Positions 32,981-40,711 of a DNA stretch of 64,000 bases are shown here, one piece after another (the stretch's first letter is position 1; the number at the start of each line of letters is the position of its first letter). Under the pieces are notes generated by a model. The model was given only the letters and a program-made list of their open reading frames with translations, was not told the origin of the DNA and searched no databases. The translations under genes and the position numbers were made by a program. The stretch spans positions 269,346-333,345 of the forward strand of contig NZ_JAKFHA010000005.1 of the NCBI RefSeq assembly GCF_021502675.1, written 5' to 3'. Source of the DNA: Yinghuangia soli (GTDB taxonomy: Bacteria > Actinomycetota > Actinomycetes > Streptomycetales > Streptomycetaceae).

Positions 32981-35485
32981 GTGAACCTCATCGACCGGCT
33001 CCCCTCCGACACCGATCCCGACAGCCTCTTCGAGGCCTTCTCCGCGTGGACCGAAGAGCGCGGGATCAGCCTGTACCCGGCTCAGGAGGAAGCCCTCATC
33101 GAGGTCGTCTCCGGGGCGAACGTCATCCTCAGCACCCCGACCGGCTCGGGCAAGTCGATGGTCGCCCTGGGCGCGCACTACTACGCGCTGGCCCGCGGCA
33201 AACGCACGTTCTACACCGCGCCCATCAAGGCGCTGGTCTCCGAGAAGTTCTTCGACCTGGTCAAGGTCTTCGGCACCTCCAACGTCGGCATGATGACCGG
33301 CGACGCCAGCGTCAACGCCACTGCGCCGATCATCTGCTGCACCGCCGAGGTGCTCGCCCAGATCGCGCTGCGGGACGGCGACGAGGCCGACGTCGGCCAG
33401 GTCGTCATGGACGAGTTCCACTTCTACGCCGAGCCCGACCGCGGCTGGGCCTGGCAGATCCCGATCATCGAGCTGCCGCACGCGCAGTTCGTGCTCATGT
33501 CCGCCACCCTCGGCGACGTCACCCGCTTCGAAGAGGACCTCACCCGCCGCACCGGCCGCGCCACCGCCGTCGTGCGCTCCGCGGTCCGGCCCGTGCCGCT
33601 CACGTACGAGTACGTCACCACGCCGATCCACGAGACCCTCGAAGAGCTGATGCGCGTCGGCCAGGCGCCGGTGTACGTCGTGCACTTCACGCAGGCCGCC
33701 GCCGTCGAGCGCGCCGCGTCCCTGATGAGCATCAACCTGGCGAGCAAGGAGGAGAAGAAGGCGATCGCCGACCTGATCGGCCATTTCCGCTTCACCACCA
33801 AGTTCGGCCGCAACCTGGAGCGCTGGGTCAAGCACGGCATCGGCGTGCACCACGCCGGCATGCTGCCCAAGTACCGGCGCCTGGTCGAACGCCTGGCCCA
33901 GGCCGGGCTCCTCAAGGTCATCTGCGGCACCGACACCCTCGGCGTCGGCGTCAACGTGCCCATCCGCACGGTGCTGTTCACCGCCCTGTCCAAGTACGAC
34001 GGGGTGCGGGTGCGCAGGCTCCGGGCCCGCGAGTTCCACCAGATCGCCGGGCGTGCGGGCCGCGCCGGCTTCGACACCGTCGGCCACGTCGTCGTGCAGG
34101 CCCCCGAACACGAGATCGAGAACCTCCGCGCCCTCGCGAAGGCCGGCGACGACCCCAAGAAGCGCCGCAAGGTGGTCCGCAAGAAGGCCCCCGAGGGCTT
34201 CGTGTCGTGGAGCGGCGACACGTTCGACCGCCTGCAGACCGCCGAACCCGAGCCGCTGACCTCGCGCTTCAAGGTCAGCCACGCGATGCTCCTGTCCGTC
34301 ATCGGCCGCCCCGGCAACGCCTTCCACGCCATGCGCCGGCTGCTCACCGACAACCACGAGGACAAGCCCGCGCAGCGCCGCCACATCCGCGACGCCATCG
34401 CCATCTACCGCTCGCTCCTCGACGGCGCGATCGTGGAGCGCCTCGAAGCCCCGGACGCCGAAGGCCGCGTGGTCCGGCTGACCGTCGACCTGCAGGACAA
34501 CTTCGCGCTCAACCAGCCGCTGTCCACGTTCGCGCTGGCCGCGTTCGAACTCCTCGACCGCGAATCCCCGTCGTACGCACTCGACCTCGTCTCGGTCGTC
34601 GAGGCCACCCTCGACGACCCGCGCCAGATCCTGGCCGCGCAGCTGAACAAGGCGCGCGGCGAAGCGGTGTGGCAGATGAAGGCGGACGGCATCGAGTACG
34701 AGGAGCGCATGGAGCTGCTCCAGGACATCACGTACGAGAAGCCGCTCGAGGACCTCCTCGAGCACGCCTACGAGGTCTACCGCACCGGCCACCCGTGGGT
34801 CGGCGACCACGAGCTGAGCCCCAAGTCGATCGTCCGGACCATGTACGAACAGGCCATGACGTTCGTGGAGTTCACCAACCACTACGAACTCGCCCGGGCC
34901 GAGGGCATCGTGCTGCGCTACCTGGCGAGCGCGTACAAGGCCCTGCAGCAGACCGTGCCGGACGACCTGAAGACCGACGACCTGCTCGACCTCATCGAAT
35001 GGCTCGGCGAGATCGTCCGGCAGGTCGACTCCAGCCTCCTGGACGAATGGGAGCAGCTCGCCAACCCGGAGGCCGCCGAGGCCGGTCCGGACGTGCTGGA
35101 CGAGAAGACCCGCCCGGTCACCTCCAACGCCCGCGCGTTCCGCGTGCTGGTCCGCAACGCGCTCTTCCGGCGCGTCGAACTCGCGGCCCTGCGCAAGTAC
35201 TTCGACCTCGGCGAACTGGACACCGAGACAGGCTGGAACGCGGACCGCTGGGCCGAGGCGATGGCCGGCTACTACGCCGAGCACGACGACCTGGGCACCG
35301 GACCGAACGCGCGCGGCCCCAAGATGCTCCTCGTCGAGGAGGAGGAGTGGAGCTGGCAGGTCCGGCAGATCTTCGACGACCCCGAGGGCGACCACGACTG
35401 GGGCATCAGCGCGGAGGTCGACCTCGCCGCATCCGACGAGGAGGGCCGCGCGGTGGTCCGGGTCACCGGCGTCGACCGGCTCTGA
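32981..35485 (+). CDS. DEAD/DEAH-box helicase with DUF3516-type C-terminal region
   Basis: 834 aa superfamily 2 helicase, Ski2-like in its core. Motifs in order: LYPAQEEAL (Q-motif region), Walker A STPTGSGKS near residue 48, TAPIKALVSEKF, motif II DEFH near 145, motif III MSATLG, VHHAGMLPKYRRLVE, LKVICGTDTLGVGVNVP and motif VI HQIAGRAGRAGF near 352. The C-terminal 450 residues lack other helicase motifs and match the actinobacterial arrangement annotated DUF3516. The likely role is RNA or DNA unwinding in RNA processing or repair. GTG 32981 has AGGA about 8 nt upstream and gives the expected short N terminus. Confidence 0.9.
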   Translation: MNLIDRLPSDTDPDSLFEAFSAWTEERGISLYPAQEEALIEVVSGANVILSTPTGSGKSMVALGAHYYALARGKRTFYTAPIKALVSEKFFDLVKVFGTSNVGMMTGDASVNATAPIICCTAEVLAQIALRDGDEADVGQVVMDEFHFYAEPDRGWAWQIPIIELPHAQFVLMSATLGDVTRFEEDLTRRTGRATAVVRSAVRPVPLTYEYVTTPIHETLEELMRVGQAPVYVVHFTQAAAVERAASLMSINLASKEEKKAIADLIGHFRFTTKFGRNLERWVKHGIGVHHAGMLPKYRRLVERLAQAGLLKVICGTDTLGVGVNVPIRTVLFTALSKYDGVRVRRLRAREFHQIAGRAGRAGFDTVGHVVVQAPEHEIENLRALAKAGDDPKKRRKVVRKKAPEGFVSWSGDTFDRLQTAEPEPLTSRFKVSHAMLLSVIGRPGNAFHAMRRLLTDNHEDKPAQRRHIRDAIAIYRSLLDGAIVERLEAPDAEGRVVRLTVDLQDNFALNQPLSTFALAAFELLDRESPSYALDLVSVVEATLDDPRQILAAQLNKARGEAVWQMKADGIEYEERMELLQDITYEKPLEDLLEHAYEVYRTGHPWVGDHELSPKSIVRTMYEQAMTFVEFTNHYELARAEGIVLRYLASAYKALQQTVPDDLKTDDLLDLIEWLGEIVRQVDSSLLDEWEQLANPEAAEAGPDVLDEKTRPVTSNARAFRVLVRNALFRRVELAALRKYFDLGELDTETGWNADRWAEAMAGYYAEHDDLGTGPNARGPKMLLVEEEEWSWQVRQIFDDPEGDHDWGISAEVDLAASDEEGRAVVRVTGVDRL

Positions 35486-35838
35486 GCTGCTCCGGGGCCG
35501 CCGCTCGGCGGCCCTGAGCCGCTTCCGTGCAGGGTTCGAGCCGACCGGTCCGGCCGCTTCCGGGCCTGCACCCGTCCCTTCCCGAACCGGCTCCGGACCG
35601 GCTCGGCACCGGCTCCCGGACCGGTTCAGGAGCGGCCCCGGACCCATTCTGGGCGGCCGCGCACCGGGCGGCACCCTGTCGGAGGCCTCCGCGCTGGGCC
35701 GTTCGGCTGATGATGCGCCCTGGCGTACATCAGTCCGGGTGACTCCGCGGCGGTGTTGGTTGATCGCGGCGCGGCGGCGGCCCGACCTTGGTCTCGGAGC
35801 CGCCGCACGGCGGTTCCGCATCGTCCAAGGGAGAACAC
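35486..35838. promoter_or_regulatory. chaplin upstream region with ACCGG repeats
   Basis: Non-coding spacer of about 350 nt. Positions about 35580-35635 hold five spaced copies of ACCGG within GAACCGGCTCCGGACCGGCT-like units, partly inverted; they could form a strong hairpin ending helicase transcription. The last 130 nt before the chaplin presumably hold its promoter. No gene is seen. Confidence 0.4.
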
Positions 35839-36081
35839 GTGACCAGCTGGGTCAAGAAGACTGCCGTCACCATCGCCGCCGCCGGTGCCGTCCTGGCGCT
35901 CGGTGCGGGCACCGCGCAGGCCGACGCCTGGGCGCACGGTGTGGCCGCCGGATCGCCTGGTGTCCTGTCGGGCAACCTGGTCCAGGTCCCGGTCCACATC
36001 CCGGTGAACGTCTGCGGCAACTCGGTCAACGTCATCGGCGCCCTGAACCCGGCGTTCGGCAACTTCTGCTACAACGGCTGA
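35839..36081 (+). CDS. short chaplin (secreted amyloid-forming surface protein)
   Basis: 80 aa. A signal peptide (residues about 1-29, cleavage after AQA) is followed by one chaplin domain: DAWAHGVAAGSPGVLSGNLVQVPVHIPVNVCGNSVNVIG ending with AFGNFCYNG. The two Cys of the domain are present. Short chaplins are secreted, assemble into amyloid-like fibres at air-water interfaces and coat aerial hyphae and spores of streptomycetes. GTG 35839 has AAGGGAG five nucleotides upstream. It is a single gene and the clearest developmental marker in the window. Confidence 0.95.
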   Translation: MTSWVKKTAVTIAAAGAVLALGAGTAQADAWAHGVAAGSPGVLSGNLVQVPVHIPVNVCGNSVNVIGALNPAFGNFCYNG

Positions 36082-36270
36082 CGCATCACCTGATGCCCAG
36101 GGTCCTCCGGGGCCCGCGCCGTGGCCCCCGTGTCTCCTTCCGTGGACGCGGGGGCCCTCGCGCGTCCGGGCCCGGCCGCGGCAGCGCGAGGCTGCTCGGC
36201 GGGCCGGCCCCGGCCGCGGCAAGGGCCGCGGATCCGGGCATTCGCCGCACCGGTACGGCACCATGGCGTC

Positions 36271-36789
36271 ATGGAAGACGCCATGACCGCCTCCGTGCCC
36301 CGCTACACCCGTTCCGCCCGTCCGGTCCGGGCCGGCCGCGCCGCCCGTCCGGCCTGCCCGCCCCGGTATGACGCGGGCTGCTGTGCGACCTCGAAGTGGT
36401 CGGTGGGGTCGGAGCGTTCGGTGCTGTCGCTGTGGTCGCGCGGCTCGGTCCTGTCGATCGGATCGGAAGGCTCGGTGCTCTCCATCGGGTCGGTCGGCTC
36501 GGCCGGTTCGGTGGCCTCGGTCGGCTCCGCACTGTCCGCGCTGTCGGTCGGCTCCTGGCTCAGCGTCGGTTCGGCGCTGTCCGCCTGCTCGCGCTGGTCG
36601 GTGCTGTCGTGGCGGTCCTCGGGCGGCCGCATGGAGGCGAACGCCGAGCACCTGCGCGGCTCGGGCGGATCCCGGATGCGCGCCGCGGCCACCGCACTCG
36701 TGGTGGCCGGGCTCGTCGCCGGCGCGCTCGGCGCGGTCCGGCCGGGCAGCGCGGAGAGCCCCGGGTCGTCAGGGCGCTCCGTCGGCTGA
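36271..36789 (+). CDS. Ser-x-x tripeptide-repeat protein
   Basis: 172 aa. After a Pro/Arg-rich start and a CCATSKWS motif, Ser occurs at every third position for about 70 residues (units such as SVLSIGSEGS and SALSALSVGS), with small or hydrophobic residues between. A hydrophobic segment (AAATALVVAGLVAGALGA) near the C terminus may be a membrane helix. I remember similar unannotated proteins from Streptomyces, which supports this strand over the long opposite-strand frame. The perfect period of three suggests a beta-solenoid or another regular fold. A stem-loop around 36263-36284 surrounds the two possible ATGs (36271, 36283). Its end overlaps the convergent slipin end by 21 nt. Confidence 0.65.
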   Translation: MEDAMTASVPRYTRSARPVRAGRAARPACPPRYDAGCCATSKWSVGSERSVLSLWSRGSVLSIGSEGSVLSIGSVGSAGSVASVGSALSALSVGSWLSVGSALSACSRWSVLSWRSSGGRMEANAEHLRGSGGSRMRAAATALVVAGLVAGALGAVRPGSAESPGSSGRSVG

Positions 36790-37710
36790 CACCGCGCGGG
36801 CACCGGCGGCGTCGGCCGCGCCGTCCGCAGGGGCCGGGAGAGCAGGCGCGGCCGGCTCGGCGGATTCGATCGGCGCAGCCCCCTCGGCGGGTTCGACCGG
36901 CGCAGCCGGCGAGGCTGTCGGGGACGTCGGGGCAGTCGCCGCGCGGCGGGCCAAATCCTCGGCCGCATTGTCGAGATAGCGCAGCAGTTCGACCGGGAAC
37001 GGCAGGATCAGCGTCGAGTTCTTCTCCGCCGACACCTCCACGATCGTCTGCAGCAGCCGCAGTTGCAGCGCGCTGGGGTTCTCCGACATGCGCTTCGCGG
37101 CCTGCGCGAGCTTCTCGGAGGCCTGGAGTTCGCCGTCCGCCGTGATGATCCGGGAGCGCCGCTCGCGCTCCGCCTCGGCCTGCCGGGACATGGACCGCTT
37201 CATCGACTCCGGCAGGGCGACGTCCTTGAGTTCGACCCGGTCGATCTCGATGCCCCAGCCGACCGCGGGGGAGTCGAGCATGAGCGCGAGGCCCTGGTTG
37301 AGCGGTTCGCGGTTGGTGAGCAGATCGTCCAGGTCGCTCTTGCCGATGATGGACCGCAGCGAGGTCTGCGCGACCTGGGACATCGCGTACACGTAGTCCT
37401 GGACCTCGACGACCGCGCGGACCGGGTCGCGGACCCGGAAGTACACCACGGCGTCCACCCGCACGGTCACGTTGTCGCGCGTGATGCCCTCCTGGGCGGG
37501 CACCGGCATCGTGACGATCTGCACGTTGACCTTGCGCACCCGGTCCACGACCGGGACGACCATGGTCAGCCCGGGCGGCCGGGTCTCCGCCTGGACGCGG
37601 CCCAGCCGGAACACCACGCCCCGCTCGTACTGCTGGATGACGCGCGCGCCGCGGGCCGCGGTCAGCAGCCCGATCAGGGCCACGATTGCGATGACGAGCA
37701 GAACGGCCAT
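36769..37710 (-). CDS. slipin (stomatin-like SPFH) protein
   Basis: 313 aa. One N-terminal transmembrane helix (AVLLVIAIVALIGLLTAA) is followed by a canonical SPFH core (YERGVVFRLGR, PGLTMVVPVVDRVRKV, TRDNVTVRVDAVVYFRVRDP, VAQTSLRSIIGKSDLDDLL) and a C-terminal coiled region (SMSRQAEAERERRSRIITADGELQASEKLAQAA). An Ala/Pro/Glu-rich tail of about 60 residues is added. These proteins form oligomeric rings at the membrane and often partner with an NfeD protease subunit; no nfeD is adjacent. ATG 37710 has GGAG six nucleotides upstream. It diverges from the phosphatase at 37958. Confidence 0.92.
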   Translation of the reverse strand: MAVLLVIAIVALIGLLTAARGARVIQQYERGVVFRLGRVQAETRPPGLTMVVPVVDRVRKVNVQIVTMPVPAQEGITRDNVTVRVDAVVYFRVRDPVRAVVEVQDYVYAMSQVAQTSLRSIIGKSDLDDLLTNREPLNQGLALMLDSPAVGWGIEIDRVELKDVALPESMKRSMSRQAEAERERRSRIITADGELQASEKLAQAAKRMSENPSALQLRLLQTIVEVSAEKNSTLILPFPVELLRYLDNAAEDLARRAATAPTSPTASPAAPVEPAEGAAPIESAEPAAPALPAPADGAADAAGARAVSADGAP

Positions 37711-37957
37711 GGCAGGCTCCGATTGCCTTGTGGCGTGGGCGCCCGACCGGTCCGGCCGGGGCCCTGGAACTGTCCGTTTCCCTCCGGTCCCCTCCAGAGT
37801 AGGCGGCCCGGGGCCCGGTTCGGGACCTTCGGCCCTGGGCGGAAGGCGGATCGCCGGTGAACCTGGGAGGCGACGACATGCCGCCCGGCGGGCCGCGACC
37901 CGGCCGGGCGGACACCGACCGAGGCCCCGGCAGAGCAGAGGAAGCGGGAGGCATGCA

Positions 37958-39238
37958 ATGCCGCGACCACCCCGGACGTCACGCAAGGTGCTGGCGCTGA
38001 CCGCGCTGTACGCGTGCGGTGTGATGGCGGCGGACCTCTACGGTCCGTACGACGTGCACCTGCACTCCGCGCTGATCGCCGTCCCGGCGATGGTCGCGCT
38101 CACCTACCGGGCCGTGCTGACGGTGGTGGCCGGGGTGTTCGCCCTGGGCCTGGTCTTCGCCGTGCACGCCGCCGAGGAGACGGCGCACGACGTCCGCATG
38201 ATCGGCATCGTGTGCGCGACCATCGTGGTCACCGCGGTCGGCTGCTGGGCGGCCCGCGACCGGAGCCGGTACGACGCCAAGCTCGTCCAGGTCCGGTCGG
38301 TGGCCGAGGTCGCCCAGCGCGCCGTGCTGCGGCCGGTCCCGGACCGGCTCGCGGGCCTGCGCCTGCAGGTCCGCTACCAGGCCGCGGCCGCCGAGGCGCG
38401 GATCGGCGGAGACCTGTACGAAGTCCTCGACACGCCCTACGGGGTGCGCCTGCTGCTCGGCGACGTGCGCGGCAAGGGGCTGGGCGCGGTCGAGACCGCC
38501 GCGGTCGTCCTCGGCGCGTTCCGCGAGGCCGCGTTCGACCAGGTCCGGCTGCCCGCCGTGGCGGAGCGCATCGAGACCAGCCTGGCCCGGCATCTGGGCG
38601 CCGAGGACTTCGTGACCGCGGTCCTGGCCGAGTTCCCGCCCGGCGGGGGCGTGCGGGTCCTCGCGTACGGCCACGAACCGCCGCTGCTCGCACACGCCGG
38701 CACCGTCGCCCCGGTACGCCTGGGCGCCCCGCGGCTCCCGCTGGGCCTGCACGGCTTCGCGGCGCACCCCGGCTTCGCCGCGGCCGACCCGGAGGAACTC
38801 CCGTTCGGGCCCGGCGACCAGTTGCTCTTCTACACCGACGGCGCGGGCGAGGCGCGCGACGCGGCCGGGGAGTTCTTCCCGGTCGCCGACCGCTTCGCCC
38901 GGCACCACCGGCGCGCCGCGCCCGAGCAGGTCCTCGACGGCATCGATGCGGACCTGCTCCGGCACGTCGGCGGCCACCTGCACGACGACACCGCGTTGCT
39001 GCTGGTCACCGCCGAACCGGTCGCCGAACCGCGCAGCGGTCCCCGCGCCGAGCCGGCCACCGAGTCGGCCACTGAGCCGGGCACTGAGCCGGCCACTGAG
39101 CCGCCCGCCGGGTCGGTCCCGGTCCCGGCTCCGGCCGCGGGGCCGGGTGCCGATCCGGTCCGCGAGCCGGTCGCGGGGATGTCCGCCGAGCCGGGTGATC
39201 CGGTGGTCCACCCGGTCGCCCGACCGTTCGCCCGGTAG
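37958..39238 (+). CDS. membrane PP2C/SpoIIE-type protein phosphatase
   Basis: 426 aa. Three or four N-terminal transmembrane helices (about 10-100) precede a SpoIIE-like PP2C domain (about 125-345) with GGDLYEV, LLLGDVRGKGLGA, LLFYTDGAGEARDAAGEFF and HDDTALLLV, which hold the metal-binding Asp residues. Such enzymes dephosphorylate anti-anti-sigma factors in partner-switching pathways. The last 75 residues are a Pro/Glu/Thr/Ala tail with TEP/ATE repeats, reflected in the DNA near 39055-39100. ATG 37958 follows GGGAGG at six nucleotides. No kinase or anti-sigma partner lies next to it. Confidence 0.9.
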   Translation: MPRPPRTSRKVLALTALYACGVMAADLYGPYDVHLHSALIAVPAMVALTYRAVLTVVAGVFALGLVFAVHAAEETAHDVRMIGIVCATIVVTAVGCWAARDRSRYDAKLVQVRSVAEVAQRAVLRPVPDRLAGLRLQVRYQAAAAEARIGGDLYEVLDTPYGVRLLLGDVRGKGLGAVETAAVVLGAFREAAFDQVRLPAVAERIETSLARHLGAEDFVTAVLAEFPPGGGVRVLAYGHEPPLLAHAGTVAPVRLGAPRLPLGLHGFAAHPGFAAADPEELPFGPGDQLLFYTDGAGEARDAAGEFFPVADRFARHHRRAAPEQVLDGIDADLLRHVGGHLHDDTALLLVTAEPVAEPRSGPRAEPATESATEPGTEPATEPPAGSVPVPAPAAGPGADPVREPVAGMSAEPGDPVVHPVARPFAR

Positions 39239-39355
39239 GGCGGGCGGCCGCGCTCCCCGGGCGGTCGCTCACCAGGCAGGCGGCGTCCGGTCGGGCGCCG
39301 GCCCGGGTGCCCCCCGAACCGGCGCCGCCGCGATCGCCGCGACCGGCGTACCCGC

Positions 39356-40387
39356 TCAGCCGGCCTGCGGCAGCGACTCCAGGCCGCCCCGGGTCTCCAG
39401 ATACGGTGCCGGCCCGGATATCTGCGCGTGGCCGCCTACTTCGTAGCGGCCGCTGTCGAGCCCCCATTCGTAGTTGCCGCGGATCCAGTTCCCGGTGCCT
39501 TCCACGGCCCGGTCGACCGAGGTCCGCTCGGCCTCGGTGAGCTGGAGTTCGTCGCACATGCCGGGGATCCGGCCGTGCAGTCCGACGACCTCGTCGAGCA
39601 GGTCGTAGGTCATGCGGATCGCCTCGTCCAGCGCCCCGCTGCGTGAGCACTTGAGGTGCCGCTGCAGCACGGTGACGAGGTTGTGCTGGTCGCCGCGCTC
39701 CTCTTCGCGGTCCAGCGAGTGCACGTCGTTCATGTACGCGATGCAGTCCGTGGTGGCGTGCCGCAGCCGGCGCATCACCGGATGCGCCTGGACCTGCGGC
39801 GGTACCTCGAACCGGCCGATCCGCTCGACCGCGTCGAGCGAGTGCTGCAGCCCCACGGTGTGCTGGCGCAGCGCCGCGTAGCCCTCGAGGTCGAGCACCT
39901 CGCGGTGCGCGGCGAGATGGATCTCGCACACGGCGGCGGCCATGAACCGGGCCCAGTTGCTGGCAAACCGGTTCTGCCACGTTTCGGACATGCCCTCGCA
40001 CATTTGCGGCCAGATTTCGACCCAGGCCAGCGTCACCGGGCACACGATGTCCGGTGCGGTGCCCAGCGGCCGGAACGGAATCGCGATCATCTCGCGCGCC
40101 ACCGCCGACACCTGCGCCGGGCGGTCGCCCGAGGCGTCGAACTGGTCGTCGAACAAGAACGCGAACCCGAACCAGTTGACGAGCATGTCCAGGTCGTCGG
40201 CCAGTGCGTACGGGTATGTGCGTGCGGCGGCCTGGGCGAGGTCCCACGAGGCGTACTCGCGCAGACCCGCCTCTCCGCGCACCAGACCGTGCCTCCACGT
40301 CCAGTCGAGATTGCGGACCCGCGCCCGATCCAGGTCCGGGCTGACCCGCGAGGCGAAGGGGATCGTGAAATGAACTGATTGCGGCAT
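39356..40387 (-). CDS. class I terpene synthase
   Basis: 343 aa bacterial sesquiterpene-cyclase-like enzyme. The Asp-rich metal motif is DDQFD (residues 80-84), the NSE triad is NDVHSLDREEE (from residue 220) and a C-terminal RGNYEW/RY region closes the site. A W-rich N terminus (DWTWRHGLV) is typical. It would cyclise farnesyl or geranyl diphosphate; the product cannot be predicted. ATG 40387 follows GGAG at seven nucleotides. It diverges from a GMC-type oxidoreductase, which could act on the terpene, although this pairing is only inferred. No prenyl diphosphate synthase or P450 is nearby. Confidence 0.92.
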   Translation of the reverse strand: MPQSVHFTIPFASRVSPDLDRARVRNLDWTWRHGLVRGEAGLREYASWDLAQAAARTYPYALADDLDMLVNWFGFAFLFDDQFDASGDRPAQVSAVAREMIAIPFRPLGTAPDIVCPVTLAWVEIWPQMCEGMSETWQNRFASNWARFMAAAVCEIHLAAHREVLDLEGYAALRQHTVGLQHSLDAVERIGRFEVPPQVQAHPVMRRLRHATTDCIAYMNDVHSLDREEERGDQHNLVTVLQRHLKCSRSGALDEAIRMTYDLLDEVVGLHGRIPGMCDELQLTEAERTSVDRAVEGTGNWIRGNYEWGLDSGRYEVGGHAQISGPAPYLETRGGLESLPQAG

Positions 40388-40711
40388 TGGAAGTCTCCGT
40401 CCGACTCAGCCGGCGACGCGATGCCCCGGCTCCCACCCGAGCCGTTCGAACCATGGTTCCCACGGCTCGCCCAACCTCTACCCCTGGGGGGAAGGCCCCG
40501 CAAGGTTCCTATACCGCCGAATTACCGTGGGTGTCCCCACTGTGACCTGATCGGCAATTCACAGGCAATTGTCGCCAGTTGCTACCCCTTTGCGGAGGCA
40601 GAAACCGATCGGATGCCGACAGGCCGAGGTTAGGGGCGCACTGCCGGGTGCGCGTCGCGAGGGTCCCTCGAAGGGGTTCCGCACACGGTTACCGGGAAGT
40701 AATGTGCGCGC
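40388..40711. promoter_or_regulatory. divergent promoter region, terpene synthase/GMC oxidoreductase
   Basis: This 324-nt spacer is AT-richer than its flanks between about 40500 and 40620. It contains two direct GGCAATT copies (40553-40559 and 40564-40570) and an inverted pair TGTGA (40541-40545)-N13-TCACA (40559-40563). The TATAGG sequence on the leftward strand near 40512 could be part of a -10 box for the synthase. No gene or RNA is seen. Confidence 0.45.

Noticed and set aside
36303-36968. Leftward frame rich in Asp/Ser/Thr/Glu/Pro opposite the Ser-x-x repeat
   Set aside because: Complement of a repeat gives open frames on both strands. The + strand begins with a CCATSKWS motif remembered from other genomes and ends in a plausible helix, so I preferred it, with moderate confidence.
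40541-40563. CRP-like TGTGA...TCACA site
   Set aside because: The spacing is 13 nt instead of 6, so it is not a standard CRP box; it is mentioned only as an inverted repeat.
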